Source of the DNA: Apiospora phragmitis
Taxonomy: Eukaryota > Ascomycota > Sordariomycetes > Amphisphaeriales > Apiosporaceae
NCBI GenBank assembly: GCA_038363925.1
Contig: JAQQWL010000015.1
Location: 62,001-126,000 of the forward strand
Reading direction: 5' to 3'
Length of the DNA stretch: 64,000 nucleotides
The notes beneath the pieces are model-generated. The model was not told where the DNA came from and ran no database searches. It saw nothing but the letters and a program-made list of their open reading frames with translations. The number at the start of each line of letters is the position of its first letter. Position 1 is the first letter of the stretch. The position numbers and the translations under genes are program-made. Positions 1 through 11,995 of the stretch are shown piece after piece.

Positions 1-1382
1 TCACTAATAATCTATAAGTTTTAACGTAACACTAACGCTTAGTTACTTTACTTAGTGGGCTTTTAGGCGCCGAGTAATACACATGGCAAACCACAGATGG
101 TATAATTTTTTTGGTGTTTTCTCCCCTGTAGGTTTTTTATTTTTTCGTTTTCTTTTCTTTTTTCGTTTTCTTTTCTTTTCCTGCTCCCCCGTTGTACCCC
201 TGACGAGGATGAAATATGGCAATTCCCAACTTGATCACAGCCTACATGTAATAATGTAGTTCACACCCTATCCAACGCTGTGACTCATGTGCTCTATGTG
301 TGCTTAGGGAACGCGTTATTGACACTTGAGGTATGCCAAGGGGTTACGCCATCACAACATGACTTATGAAGTTTGCAGGGACCCAAGACTCATAAATTAG
401 AGTTGATGGGTGACTGTTGCAGCAGACGGATCAACACACATGTTTGATATCAGGGCAGGTAGGTAATTAGTTTGATGGAAGTCCACTGCTAGCCAACAGG
501 ATGAGCCCCTATCACTTTTGCACGAAGCAGATTGATGGGCAGAGTTGCGAGTGGCTTATTGTACTCATACGTGAGTTTGAACTGAAGCAACAACTATCTG
601 CATCGTAGTTTGGGCCGGCAGGTACCTGACCAACCTCCAATGAGGTGAATGCCTATCTAACTAGAGGCTTGCTTGCCAAAATCAACCAGTACGGTGATCA
701 ATCCAATTGATTATCAAGATATACGCAAACAAGGGGGTTTGGTCTCCCTATCTGTCTCTGTCTCTTATCTTCGTTTGGGGCAGTGAACGGAGTGGCCGTG
801 GGCATATGTACACCTTTTTGGTGTTGATCAAGGTGACACGTGACTGGCACCATGACCGATGGCCCACAATGATATCCAAACGCTGTTTGTTTACCACTTC
901 CAAGGTCTGCGTACGAGATCTCCTGTCTAGGAATTTTACGCTAACCAGGTAAGTCTCGGTAACTGGATGTTGTAACACCTCTTGTCACAACATGTGGAAA
1001 GCCACGGCATTGCCCACTACTTTGGCGTTGTACTTTGCCAAACTGGCCTGCTTCTACATCGCAGCTATCTGCTGCATTTAGACCATTAATGCAATGAATG
1101 AAAATTCGCTAGTACAGTTCAGGGACCATAGCAAGCATCTAGCCGGGGAATATCACACGCTCCTTGGGAGACCAAGGCTGGTAAGAGGTCGTACTCAATT
1201 TGCATGTATCGATAGATGAGGCGAACAACACTTGGTGATTTCATGACAACATTGATTGTACAACTTGAATGCTTTGATTATACGGCGTAAATATGTACAA
1301 GAAGATCTAAAGATGATCACCATTCATCTCTTTCTTCTCCACCCTGAGAACCCAATTTTATGTGTAATGCACTTAATCCATC
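1..1382. other. Intergenic, no gene seen
   Basis: AT-rich non-coding left edge. Only short ORFs without ascomycete-like codon choice or recognisable motifs are present on either strand. A pyrimidine-rich tract with a perfect tandem duplication is described separately. The 3' end of the minus-strand secreted-protein gene lies at the right border. Confidence 0.6.
141..176. repeat. 18-bp perfect tandem duplication in a T-rich tract
   Basis: Two identical adjacent 18-mers (TTTTTCGTTTTCTTTTCT) occupy 141-158 and 159-176, followed by a further partial run of T and C. This is a simple polypyrimidine slippage-type repeat with no gene nearby. Confidence 0.85.
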
Positions 1383-2089
1383 TTAAGCGGCAGCAAAGCC
1401 AAGCGCGAGCAGGCTGAGACCGAGCCCGCCGAGGATGACGTTGACGACGGCCGTGACGGTCAGCAGCAGGCCCGAGACCAGCACGTCGAGCCCGATGACA
1501 AGGGCGCTGAGGGCGAGCAGCAGCGGGTTGATGCGGAGCAGGAAGGGTGCGAGGCCGAACTTCTCGATGACGGAGCGGATCGTGGACGCGACCTCGTAGA
1601 CGATGTCGAGGACCTTGCCCGTGATGCACGCGGCGTCGCACTTGTCGCCGTCATCGCCGTCGTCGTCGTCACCGCCGTCGTCCTGACGGGCGGCCACGGC
1701 CGGGGTCGCGTTGCGCTGCGCCTCGGACTTGGTGGCGGCCTGCTTCAGGGCCTCGGTGATGGCTGCGAAGTTCTTGTTGATCTCGGAGGCGATGCCGGGG
1801 ATCTCGAGAACGGAAGGGTTCTCGGGCGCGCTGTCACGGGTGGCGTCTGGCGGGAACGTTGTTAGTTTGATGTTGGGGAGAGTAACATGATCGGAGAGAT
1901 CTGCTGTGGAGCCTTACTGATCTGCGTCGTCTGTGCGACTATTTGCTGATAAAGGTTGTCGAGGATGGAACCTTGCGACTCGAGCTGGCGCTTATGAGGG
2001 GCTGCGCTGACTACGGCGGCAGACACAGGTACGGCGGCCGAGAAGACGCTGGTGGCCATGAGGAGGCCGGCAACAAAGATGGACTTCAT
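1383..2089 (-). CDS. Secreted small protein with hydrophobic C-terminal hairpin, unknown function
   Basis: Two exons, 2089-1918 and 1846-1383 (211 aa); the intron has a GTAAGG donor and a CCAG acceptor and splits an Asn codon. The first ATG of the signal peptide (MKSIFVAGLLMATSVFSAAV) was chosen; upstream in-frame residues are proline/serine-rich leader. After the signal peptide comes a Gln-rich helical stretch, then an acidic Asp/Gly run (about residues 110-125) with two nearby cysteines. The last 80 residues are dominated by Leu/Val/Ala/Gly and could form two membrane-spanning or surface-active helices. The pattern is that of fungal cell-surface hypothetical proteins; I recognise no named domain. 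It could be a small cell-wall or membrane-associated protein. Splicing is well supported because the reading frame closes exactly. Confidence 0.75.
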
Positions 2090-3790
2090 GGTGGCGGTTG
2101 ATGATGATGGTGGTGGTGCTGACGGTGCTGATGGTTCCTCGAAGGCGCCTAGATGGGCGGGTGTTAACACTGAGTTGGTTGATGAAGGCAATGTTGCTGC
2201 TCAGGAGATCTACATTCAGATCGGGAATCAGCGATATTTATCACTCTGGATAACTACAACTACTACTCGAGCCAGGCTGACGTAGTGTACAATACCAATG
2301 CTACATTACGGTGGCCGAGCCCATTAAAGGGGCAGAGCGGTCTAAAGCCTGGATGGAATTGATGGGAGACGTTGAGATCTGGAGATAATGACATCAAGCG
2401 TCCCTGCCCAGGTGCCGACACATGCATCTAGTGCCGAGCCTAGGAATCGGCCAAGCCATCAGACGAGCCTCATCGCATTGTGCATTGAGATTGAGGGCCG
2501 TTTAATTGCCCAGATAAGGTGGGTCTTCGCGACCAGGATGCCGGGCTTGCTCTGCTGGTAGGGTAACATCGTGGCCCTTGCAGCCCGCCCGATCCGCCCC
2601 AGGCCAGCCAGATTCCGTCATGGACGATGTGGCTACCACCCCAATACCGGTTTCCGTCCAACTTCGGCACTTTTCTCCAGCTATCGCTCAGAACCTGTGG
2701 TTTTCTTGAGCTGGGCTCACAGCTTACAATGACGGGAACAAGTCCTTTCTTTGTTGTCAGGGTTATGTCACTCACAAGCGTCCGAACATTCCACTAATTG
2801 GCAGAATAGCCGCATTGGGCAACCTCCGGCCAACTCCTAACATCCGATTGGCTATCGCATCTGATGAAACCCTGTGCTTAGGTTACTGTCTAAAACCGTC
2901 CAGATCGACTCACCGTTAACAACTGCCCGCCCGTACGGTCCTAGCGACACTGCGCCATACGACTTAGCGATCCTATTGGCTTTAATTCGCCGAGTACAAG
3001 TGCAGTGGTAGGCTCTCTGCTTGGGTCTCCACGTCGCACAGTTCAAGTGGACATCACATCTTCGTCTCCTCGCTCTTTCCATATTTGCATCGTCATTAGT
3101 TACTGCTATCTCATCACAACGAAGCATCAACAGTCTGAGCAAGCTCGAATGCTTCACAGATAGATGTCTCTTTATGCTGTCTTCAACTTCGGTTTGATGC
3201 CAGGTCGGTCATCCAGCAGAGACAAATGTATCGCACCGCTTCCCACCCCGCAAGAATGCCGTTCGCATCGTTTGTGTATTACAACACTGTCATTATCCAT
3301 GTTGCTGAAGTAATATCAGGTCTGTCCCTGTCTTGCAACAATACGGATCATTGAGTAGTAGATGACTGGGTTTCTGTACATAAACATGTATAGTGATGAT
3401 ACGAATTAAGTCGAGATACGCTTGGATAGAGACCTATATGGGCTTCGTTGTTACAGTAGCGTCTCTTGTGTAGAAATCTCGAATGCCACCAACCCTATTT
3501 CCCCGCATACCTTAGTCAAATGAGTGCAGTTTACCTATATCATACTTATTATGTTGTTCCGTTCTTGAGTTTAGATATATTCTTAGTTAACTAAAACGTA
3601 GTATGCCACTGGAAGGTCCTTTGTCTCTCCATTGGCGTTAGACTTGATTTATGAGCTGTCAGGTGGCTATGTGGTCGTCTTTGTTCCTTTGACTAATATT
3701 ATTACCAGCTCATCTTACTGGGTATGTTTTGTTGAGGGACTGAGTTCAGTTAACCAATTTTCCAGCTTACCTTATAGCTATACAGTCGAA
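2090..3790. other. Divergent intergenic region, no gene seen
   Basis: This 1.7 kb separates the minus-strand secreted-protein gene from the plus-strand kinase-like gene and must hold both promoters. A TATA-like ATATTTATC lies near 2232, about 140 bp upstream of the secreted-protein start. The ORFs here look random. An open stretch runs in frame ahead of 3791 but shows no domain. Confidence 0.5.
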
Positions 3791-4944
3791 ATGGCCATTT
3801 CAGGGGTTGACGGATGGATGCAGGAAGCCATCACACAATTCTTCGAGAGACGACCCGGTTCTTCCCAACAAGCCTTAGACGAGCATGCAGCATCTCTAAT
3901 CAGTGGATCGACCATCAGTCCTGTTGGCATGCAAGGATCTCTGAGCTACACTGTGGTCGCTACTACGAAAACCATCATATCCTTCCGCATTCCCGAGAAC
4001 AAACTTGGTGGTGAGATGGACAAAGCAGCCCAGGAGATTCATGGAAGTCTCGTGCCATTGGCTACTTATCATGGACCGGCTCCTAACACAGAGTCTAAAA
4101 ATGGGCGCTTGGAGATTTATACGATGCCTTGTTTGGAAGGAAAAACGTATCTCGAGGCCGCGCTTTTGGGTCCTCAGAGAAGGGACCAGGAGGTAGCTAG
4201 GCATACACAATTTTCGCAGGACTTGGCAAGGTACGAGGTTACTCCATGAGAAAGCAGGTCGATCCGGTAACCTAACATACACTGAACAGGTATTTCGCTC
4301 GCTGTTGGAACAACCCTCGGCCGCTTGATCCCAGCAGACTTAAAGAGCAGTGCGATGCTATTTCAGAAAAGCTTTCCCTCCTTGAAGGTGCTCCAGGCTT
4401 CGAGTTCCTCGGGGGCTCCATTGTACAACTACGCGGTTCTCAAGGACTCAATTACCTATACAGTGAAGCGTGGCCGCACGTTGTCACACACGGTGATTTC
4501 TCTGAGACCAACATCTTGGTAGATCCGGAGACTCTGGTCATAAGCGGTCTCATTGACTGGTCATTGGCCAAGATTGCCCCTTTTGGCCTTGAGCTCTCCG
4601 CTCTTAGACGCATGAGCGGCTTTATGTCCGGCGACGGCTGGAGCGATCGGCCATTCCGTCCGCAAACCGAGGCAGCATTCTGGGCCGAGTTCTGGAAATG
4701 CACCAAGATCGAGGAAACTAAGGAACGTGAGCGAGTCCGAAAGATGGCCGAGCTGAGCTGCAAGCTCGGGGTGATACTCCGCTACGCGTTCTGCAAGACC
4801 TTGGACGGGGTTGTCTTGAATCAACTGGCACCGAAGCCCGCACGCTATCTCCGATCTTGGCTTGGCCATAAAGCCTGGAACGATTTGATAATCAAGGACA
4901 TTCCCCAGCCTGGGAAAGGAGACAAAGAGCCGGCGGATGAGTAA
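3791..4944 (+). CDS. Aminoglycoside-phosphotransferase-like (APH) kinase family protein
   Basis: Exons 3791-4230 and 4290-4944 give 364 aa; the donor is AAG/GTACGAG, the acceptor is GAACAG, and the junction splits an Arg codon. This family transfers phosphate from ATP to small molecules. The N-lobe begins with GSLSYTVVATTKTIISFR (about residues 50-67). The catalytic loop is HGDFSETNILVD at about 214-225, giving catalytic Asp216 and Asn221. The metal-binding Asp is in LIDW at about 236. Fungal genomes carry many such APH-fold genes of unknown substrate; antibiotic resistance should not be inferred. An upstream in-frame extension to 3632 exists but looks non-coding. The Kozak context at 3791 (GAAATGG) is acceptable. 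Confidence 0.85.
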
Positions 4945-5703
4945 GCACTGTTGCCAATCGCATGGGTCAACTTGCTGTTAAATTGTTGGGGGTGGGTTGT
5001 CAGATTTAGCATTGGTTATAATTGATGTTGTTTACCTCCATCAAAGCCTTGACGTAATCTCTCACATCTAGCGATCCGGAGCAGCCCATCTTATATATGG
5101 TTAACCTTGTATTATGCTTGATATGGATTTTAATACTGACTCCATTCTCGAGCAACCATTCAGCATAAATCGCGGGATCCGGACGTATGCGACAAGAAAG
5201 TTGTCATAATTCTTCCACAATATGAAGAAGGGCTGCATTGCTTACAATGGTCCATCACTCCCAACCCAAGTCAGAAGGATTGTGGTCATAGTTAAAAGGG
5301 GGGACCAAGGAGCTGGGGCTATTCGTGCCATTTGTAGCAAGATCGTCTGAAATTGATACACCACTTGCATGATGCTAGCTCCTTGCAGTTAGCCGCATGC
5401 AACATCTCCGCACCTCCTTGGAGAGATTTGGTATTGAGGCTGAAATGCACCTCAACCTTGACCTTCCTGGAGCCCCTCATTTCGTGTACTTTCTCGTGGT
5501 TCTGCATTGCTACGAGCATCAAGGACTCATCAGCTTGTAACGCAATTGAGAGTCAGGAGAACCGCATGAATCCAGATGCCAGCAAGCCTGAAGACTGCGT
5601 CTACTCAGCACACAATCAACAGTGAGTGTGAAAATCGTGCAACACAACAAGCAGCCGCAGCACCAGTCTAACTGGTCACTACAACTTCGCAACAAAGACA
5701 GTC
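4945..5703. other. Intergenic, no gene seen
   Basis: Gap of about 760 bp between two plus-strand genes. It should hold the 3' end of the APH-like gene and the promoter of the F-box gene. The short ORFs on both strands show no domain or signal. Confidence 0.5.
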
Positions 5704-7761
5704 ATGGCTGATCTAGAGGCCCCGAGATTCCTATCCGCCCTGCCACGCGAGCTACTCCGCTCTGTCCTGGATAACGTAGGTTGAGTTCACTGGCTTCATC
5801 CGCGGCTTTGACGACGGTGTACACATATATTGATGCATCGCAGATTGCGGACAAAAGGACTATGAGCGCTCTTGGTCGAACCAACAAAGCATTTTATTCC
5901 ATCATGATGCCCCGACTCTACAAACGCATCATTGTTGAAGAAGTGCGCCAGTCCTCAGAGGGCCGTGGGGAAAGAAAGTATGCAGACTTGCCTGGTCTGA
6001 TTCGACTGCTGGATCGATACCTCACAAACGCCCAGAGGTGGAGGCTCATGATCGAGGGAGAATATGGAAATCAACCGGTGTGTCATGCCTACCCCTATCA
6101 GAGCTCTTCGCAGTTCTCTTTACCCCCAACCCCGGCATATGGGCACACGTATGGAGGCCACCCCTAGCCCTAGATAAGATTACTAATTTGGACGTCTGGA
6201 AGAAGTGGCATATAGCCAGTTTCGGAGAGTGTGTGAGGCCTCCTTGTTGCGATCATGTTCTCCAGGTGATCATTGGCGATTGTCACTACGGGTCTCACCG
6301 CGAGGACACAACTGTGGGTCGACTCACCGAGAGGAGGCGTCCGGGAACTGGGGAAAGTTGGAGTTCGTGGAGCTGCATCGTATGAGCAAGTGAGTAGAGA
6401 GCACACCGTTTGGCTACAGCTCGCCCAAGGTTTTCCTGTATAACTGGCTGACACATGACTCACGGTAACTACAGGACACTAGCAGAGAACATTGGGGAAC
6501 CTGAAGGCTCTCCATCTATGTGGCGAGAGCGATTGGCATAATAGAAAGGACTATGCCGGATATGCACCTTTAGCGATCGTCAAGGTTTCGGAACACCTGA
6601 CTCTGAACAACCGCAGCGGCAGAATACCGCACGAGATCCAGCGATCCATTCTCGGCAACTCGGCTGCAACACTGCGGAGTCTTAGCTTGCAGTTCACACC
6701 ACATGGTAACATAGCATTCATGTTCAAGAGACTTGCCTTTCCGAATCTGCAATCTCTCGGCCTCTATTGCGAATGGGATGCTCGAGAGGATATGATAGAC
6801 TCATTGTTCACGGCTATCGATTTCCTAAAGCTTGCGAGGCTGGTTCTCCATTTGCTTCCTTTTGGTGTAGTTCAACGCCTTACCAAAGTATTCAGGACAA
6901 TGCCCGAGGGTGTTCAACCCAAATTACGAGGCTTGGTTATTGGGATGAAAAACTGGATTCACCCGACCAACGAGTGGCCAGTAGTTGAGTGGGAGGCCAA
7001 TATGCGCTTCATCGCCTCTTTCGACACCCTTACGACCCTGGAGATACCAAACAGTGGCCAATACAGAGAGTGCACTGCCATCGATCCCGCCTCGTCGAAT
7101 ACACAGCTGCAAGCTATCCTCAAACATAAGGGCTTGGAGACGTTGGATATATCCCACAACGGAACCATGGACGGCCTTAGAAGCATGCTCCAGTCCGCGG
7201 GAACCATTCGCGCCATAGTCTCCACCCTACCGCGGTTGCGGGTGTTGAAGATAGCGCCGGAGGAGGGCCAGATGGTATGTACCCATGGGTATGCGTACCC
7301 TCGTCTATGTGATGGGCACTACCTTTGCACTGCTGCTGACCAGTCAACACCAGGCCGAGGTAGCGAGAGCGCTCGCCAATTGCGCCAATCTGGAGTCCGT
7401 CACGATCATCCGAGGCGTCAGTCTTCCTATTCTTGTCCTACCAGCCTTCCTGGCGCATAGGTCGTGTCCCCGGGACGATGTCTCTCGCTCTGGCGAGTTT
7501 GTCTGGGAGGAGCACTATCGGCTTAAAAGAATCTCCAACGGCCGCAACATATGGCAGATTGGCTCCAACTCCGGGACGGGGACGAGCAAAGTGGAGAGAT
7601 TGACGAACGGCCAAGTTGGCGAGGCGAAGCGAGAAGTATTTGTCCGAGACATCTCGGGTCGCGTAGTTGATTGCGATGTCGAGTCTGGACGCCGATTGGA
7701 GTGGATTGAAGCAGTGGCCAAGGATACGAGCTGGGTGGCAAACCGGATTGGGCCACTCTAG
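5704..7761 (+). CDS. F-box domain protein, probably disrupted in the middle
   Basis: Exon 1 (5704-5775) and exon 2 (from 5844) join to give an N-terminal F-box: LPRELLRSVLDN, then MSALGRTNKAFYSIMMPRLY. The 3' part is clear: 6486-7274 encodes LRR-like hydrophobic repeats such as NLKALHLCG and LRSLSLQF. A GTATGT...CAG intron (7275-7353) then leads to 7354-7761, ending in a tail typical of fungal F-box proteins (HYRLKRISNGRNIWQIG). Between about 6078 and 6389 the coding frame appears to change several times; plausible segments lie in three frames and stops interrupt the main one. A good donor at 6390 (GTGAGT) joins in phase to 6486. F-box proteins select substrates for SCF ubiquitin ligases. The middle could contain unrecognised introns, real indels or sequence errors, so the gene may be a pseudogene. 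Confidence 0.65.
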
Positions 7762-8439
7762 CGGATCGGCGACGAGCACTGGAAATCCTACATACCCACA
7801 GCAAGCCTGTGAGTATTTGCTCGGCAAACAACCCACTCACCACCGCCGTTGGTAGAGAGTCCGTGGAGACGATGGATGGAGCCATTAGGTAATTGCAACT
7901 CGTGGACGGCCGGCTCCGACCCCGGCGTCGAGGTTTACCGCCAAAATGGACGATGGCAAGCACAGATCGTGGAGTGCATGGAGCCTGGAATCTCTGGGGG
8001 GTCCTTCTTGTAGCTGCAGTCTGTCGAGCCGAGCTCTGTGGTGTTGGGTGTGGTGTTGCTGGTGCAATCGGCGAGAGATGGCATGTGTTTGTATGTGTGT
8101 TAGTGGCGGTCTCGTAGCATTCGACCCACTTTGGCCAAACGTACAAATTTGCTTTCCTTCGATTCATTCATTTCGAACTGCAGCCGTTACCGTCACACAA
8201 CTCTACGTCAGGGACGTGAACTCTTGCAACACTCGTCTATTGCGGAATTTCACTTGCTCGCTTGCTTACTCTGCTGGGCTTGCTTGGGGTTGGGGATATT
8301 GCAGTCAATACATATATGCTGTAGAGATTGAATCATCGCGGATTGATCGATTCACTCACTGGGCCCCCTGCAAGAGGGCGTGCGTTAATCGTTCGCTCCC
8401 TCCCTTTTTTTCTTCGTGAAGGTCAACAGCAAGACTTCC
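7762..8439. other. Intergenic, no gene seen
   Basis: Between the F-box locus and the transporter gene, both plus strand. It contains TG-rich sequence near 8090-8110 and a T-run just before the transporter ATG. The antisense ORF that enters this stretch from the F-box locus looks like a shadow. Confidence 0.5.
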
Positions 8440-9913
8440 ATGGTACCAAACCACCAAAATGCAGATGACAGCTGCTTCGTAAATCAAACTGTTGGTTCGA
8501 CTGCTCAGCCGGACCTACCAGACATGCGCTCGGAGAAGAGGCCGCCGCAGCTTGACGCTCCCAATCCGCAGAACCCTCTGTTCGTAAGCTCCGACTCGTC
8601 CAGCGAGAACACCTGCCATGACGAAGAGGACACCTTCCCCGAGGGTGGCCTAGAAGCCTGGTCTGTCGTGTTCGGCTCCTTTTGTGCAATGCTGTCCGTC
8701 TTTGGTATCATCAACAGCGCCGCCGTCTTCGAATCCTACTTCTCCGAGCACCAGCTGAAGGAGTACGACCCTTCGACAGTGGGATGGATCTTCAGCGTCT
8801 ACCTCTTCATTGTCTTCTTCGCCGGCATGCAAGCGGGGCCCATCTTTGACCGTCACGGACCGAGGGCGCTCGTGGCGGCTGGAAGTGTCCTTGTCGTTGC
8901 CAGTCAGATGCTGCTCGGCCTATGTACCAGTGAGTAGAACATTAAGCACCAGGACCACCCAGAGAAGGCATGTGTGTAACTAAACAAATCTTGCAGGCTA
9001 CTACCAGATCATGCTGACGTACTCTGTTCTGGCCGGCATTGGCGGCGCATTACTGAACGTACCTGCCTACGGAGCCATCGCGCACTTCTTCAAGGCTCGT
9101 CGCGGCTTCGCTACGGGCATAGCCGCCACGGCCGGATCGGTTGGTGGTATCGCTTTCCCCTTACTCATGCAAGGCCTGCTCCCCAAGGTGGGCTTTGCCT
9201 GGACGACACGAATACTCGGCTTTATTCTGCTGGGGCTTGCCATACCTGCCAACACTCTGATCCATACGCGCCTGCCTCCGAGCGACAGGGTGGTTTCGGT
9301 ACTGCCCGACTTTGCCGTCTTCCGGGATCCCAAGTTCACCCTCAGCTGCGCGGGCATCTGGTTCATGGAGTGGGGCATCTTCATCCCCCTGACCTTCATC
9401 GTCTCCTACGCCGCCGACTACGGCCACGAGGCCAACTCGTCCTACACGCTGCTGGCCCTGCTCAACGTGGGCTCCTTCTTCGGCCGCTTCATCCCGGGCT
9501 TCTTCGCGGACCGCGTCGGCCGCTTCAACGTCATCGTCATGACCATCGCGCTGTGCGTCGTCACCATCCTGGCCTTCTGGCTGCCCGCGCGCGACTCCTG
9601 GCCCCTGCTCGTCGTCTTCGTGCTCACCTTCGGGTTCGCGAGCGGCAGCAACCTCGGCCTCTACCCGGTCTGCCTCGGGCAGCTGTGCGACTCGCGCAGC
9701 TACGGCCGCTTCTTCTCGACCGCGCTCATGGTCGCCAGCTTCGGCACCCTCACCAGCTTGCCCATCGGCGGCGCCCTGCGCGACCTCGGCACGACCAAGA
9801 CAGGGTGGACCGCCGTCATCATCTTCTCCGCCTTGTCCTACGCCATCGCCATGAGCTGCTACTTTGGTGCTAGAGTCTTGGCGGTCGGCTGGGGGCTGAA
9901 GAAGATATTTTAG
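8440..9913 (+). CDS. MFS transporter, monocarboxylate-transporter-like
   Basis: Exons 8440-8929 and 8997-9913 give 468 aa; the intron has a GTGAGT donor and a TTGCAG acceptor and splits a Ser codon. The first true ATG (8440) starts a roughly 70-residue polar cytoplasmic tail. The first helix segment begins PEGGLEAWSVVFGSF, a signature of fungal MCT/Mch-type transporters, and DRHGPRALVAAGS after helix 2 matches the MFS loop motif. About twelve hydrophobic segments follow, with a short central loop (TRLPPSDRVVS). Likely a plasma-membrane transporter of monocarboxylates or other small organic solutes; the substrate cannot be read from sequence. GC content rises strongly in the 3' half. Confidence 0.9.
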
Positions 9914-10411
9914 AATCCCGCACACATTGGGGCTGTGACGAGCTTGTCATACTAGAATAATTATTTGTTTGGTATCTGTGACACCAGTTCGTATTATAAG
10001 ACAAGTTGAGTAACATACTAAATAATATTAAAAGTTCGCCACCCAGATTGTCAGCCGCATCATATTAGCGAATGAAGATCATATAAGCCAGCCAAAGGCA
10101 CAAATGCACATCATCCCACGATCACATGTATATTCCCCCGACGCCATATAAAACAATAACAACAGCAAGCAAAGTCACATTTGTACAATTATGACCTTTC
10201 AAGGTTTGCTAGTAATAACTACCCCTAACACAGGTTGTAATTAACCCCTTTAATGCATAGTCGTATATCGTGGTGGATGTTCATTTGGTTTCTCTCAACT
10301 GACACTCATTTGACTGCAAAAATATGTGCATAGCCTCGCCCGTCCCTACTGTATTGAGCGATGGAATCTTTCGTCCGACTCGAAATATTTACAGCAGACC
10401 CTTCATGAAAC
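9914..10411. other. Convergent 3' intergenic region, no gene seen
   Basis: AT-rich sequence between the 3' ends of the plus-strand transporter and the minus-strand 2EXR gene. No coding signal is visible. Confidence 0.6.
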
Positions 10412-11158
10412 TTAGACAATCCAAAAGCCGGAAGGATGAAATGCCCGGTGGCGCAGGATGCGCCATTGCTTGTGGTAGTTGTCCGGGTTCAGCTCGGCAA
10501 GCGTCCCCATGCTCGACTCGTCGTCCGGCCGGAGGACGCGCAGATGGAAGGAAACCGGGCCTTCTTCTTCGTCGTAGTACAGCGACTCGAGGACCCGTGC
10601 CCAGGGCTTCCACCAGGGCGCGCCACGGACCCGGTCGCGGTCCATGGACAGGACGGTCACGTCCCGCAGCGCCGGCATATGCCACCGCAATGTGTGGCAA
10701 CACCAGGCCTCGAAATTTCCGGAGTTCCGGCCCTCGAGGACCAGCCGCTGGATCCGCGTCAGGTCGACGTCGGGGACTCGGCCGACCTAGGACGGGCCGG
10801 CGTAGACGGCGTCGACGTCGAAGTTCACCCATTGGTGGGTGGCGGCGTTCTGGTATACGTGAAGGGCCTTGACGTAACCGTGCTTCTCGAGATAGGCCCG
10901 AGACTCGCCGCAGGCATGGAAGAGGGCGGGCGCCCTGGGCGGGTTGGCAGTATTGCGGTGCTTGGTGCCATAGATAACGAGCTCACTAGGCTCTATGCTT
11001 AGCCGCCATATCTCTTGGCGAAGCTCGGGAGGCAGACGCGGGAAAGGGTGAAACTGGAACGTCTCGGGAGCGGCTTCTTCTCTAAATAGGTTGCTCTGAA
11101 GTGGCTGGGAGGAGCGCGCTCCTTCTGTTTGATAGCATTTTGGTGGTATCGGAAGCAT
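10412..11158 (-). pseudogene. 2EXR domain protein interrupted by an in-frame amber codon
   Basis: An intronless minus-strand reading frame runs from ATG 11158 to the stop at 10412, broken only by TAG at 10789-10787. Upstream is a 2EXR signature (FPRLPPELRQEIWRLSIEP) with HACGESRAYLEKHGY. Downstream the same frame continues without a gap in typical 2EXR sequence (DLTRIQRLVLEGRN, then a Trp/Asp-rich tail). No GT-AG pair near the stop could splice it out. 2EXR proteins are abundant in moulds and have no established function. A CAG-to-TAG change would explain the lesion (one transition at a CpA). It may be a recent nonsense allele, a sequencing error, or less likely read-through. ATG 11158 fits; an upstream in-frame extension is hydrophobic but lacks its own support. 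Confidence 0.75.
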
Positions 11159-11995
11159 TGTTACTGCTGAACGGTTGATCTGGCTTCTAGTCGGGCGAAA
11201 AAATAAGAATAACGGAACAAACGAAGTCCAGATGCTTTTGAAAAGGCTAGGAAATAAAGGTGGAGTTAGGAAGAGCATACTTTTGGCTTTCTAGTATCAC
11301 AATTTTGCTCACTGCAGAAGTTGCTCAAGGATGGACGTCTACATGTAATCATGGACGACTTCAGAACCTTCATAATTCCAGCTACAGAGGACTGGCTTGA
11401 GCATCAAATTATCTCCAACCACGCCTTTCCCCTGCCTTGTTGGCCAAAGTTTCATATGCCCCAGGGTTACTGTAAGAGCACATATTCATACGTGGCCGCT
11501 TTTGTGAGCTATTGCGCCAACAAACAGCACAGGAATACTAATAGTGTACGACGAGGTGGTAATCTACTTCGAAGATCATACTCTAGCAGGTACCAGAATG
11601 TCGTGCTTTGTTATTCAATAAGGCCCTGTTTCTTTTTGATATTTCACAAAGCTCAATACTGTCTTGATCTCATTACAAAGGATAATGGCATGGAAGACAC
11701 AAGGGCTATTAAGTCTTTTCGGAGACAATGGGTTCGAAATTTCTATATAGGGAAGAGGATGTTACAAGGCTGGGTCTGAATGGCATCTTCTGCAAGTCTG
11801 CTATTCATTTTACAGCGTTGACCGCGTTTATCCTAAGTCTTGACTCTCCAGTGACGCCCCTTTTCACGCTCACCCGAAGACACAAGAATTCCCCGAAGAG
11901 TCAAGACCTTCCCCCATTCGTTACACTGATAAAAGTACATATCATTTTATCTGTACCTTTCTTTTCACTTTCTTACCCCCTCTCAATTAGTCACC
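11159..11995. other. Divergent intergenic region, no gene seen
   Basis: Between the 2EXR gene (minus) and the next plus-strand gene. A plus-strand ORF of about 150 codons (11321-11779) has no domain and looks random. A pyrimidine-rich stretch (about 11940-11990) just ahead of ATG 11996 is typical of fungal promoters. Confidence 0.5.

Noticed and set aside
9161..9925. 254-codon minus-strand ORF
   Set aside because: It is the antisense shadow of the GC-rich MFS transporter exon, with no domain.
11321..11779. 152-codon plus-strand ORF
   Set aside because: No domain or coding-like composition; it lies in a promoter interval.
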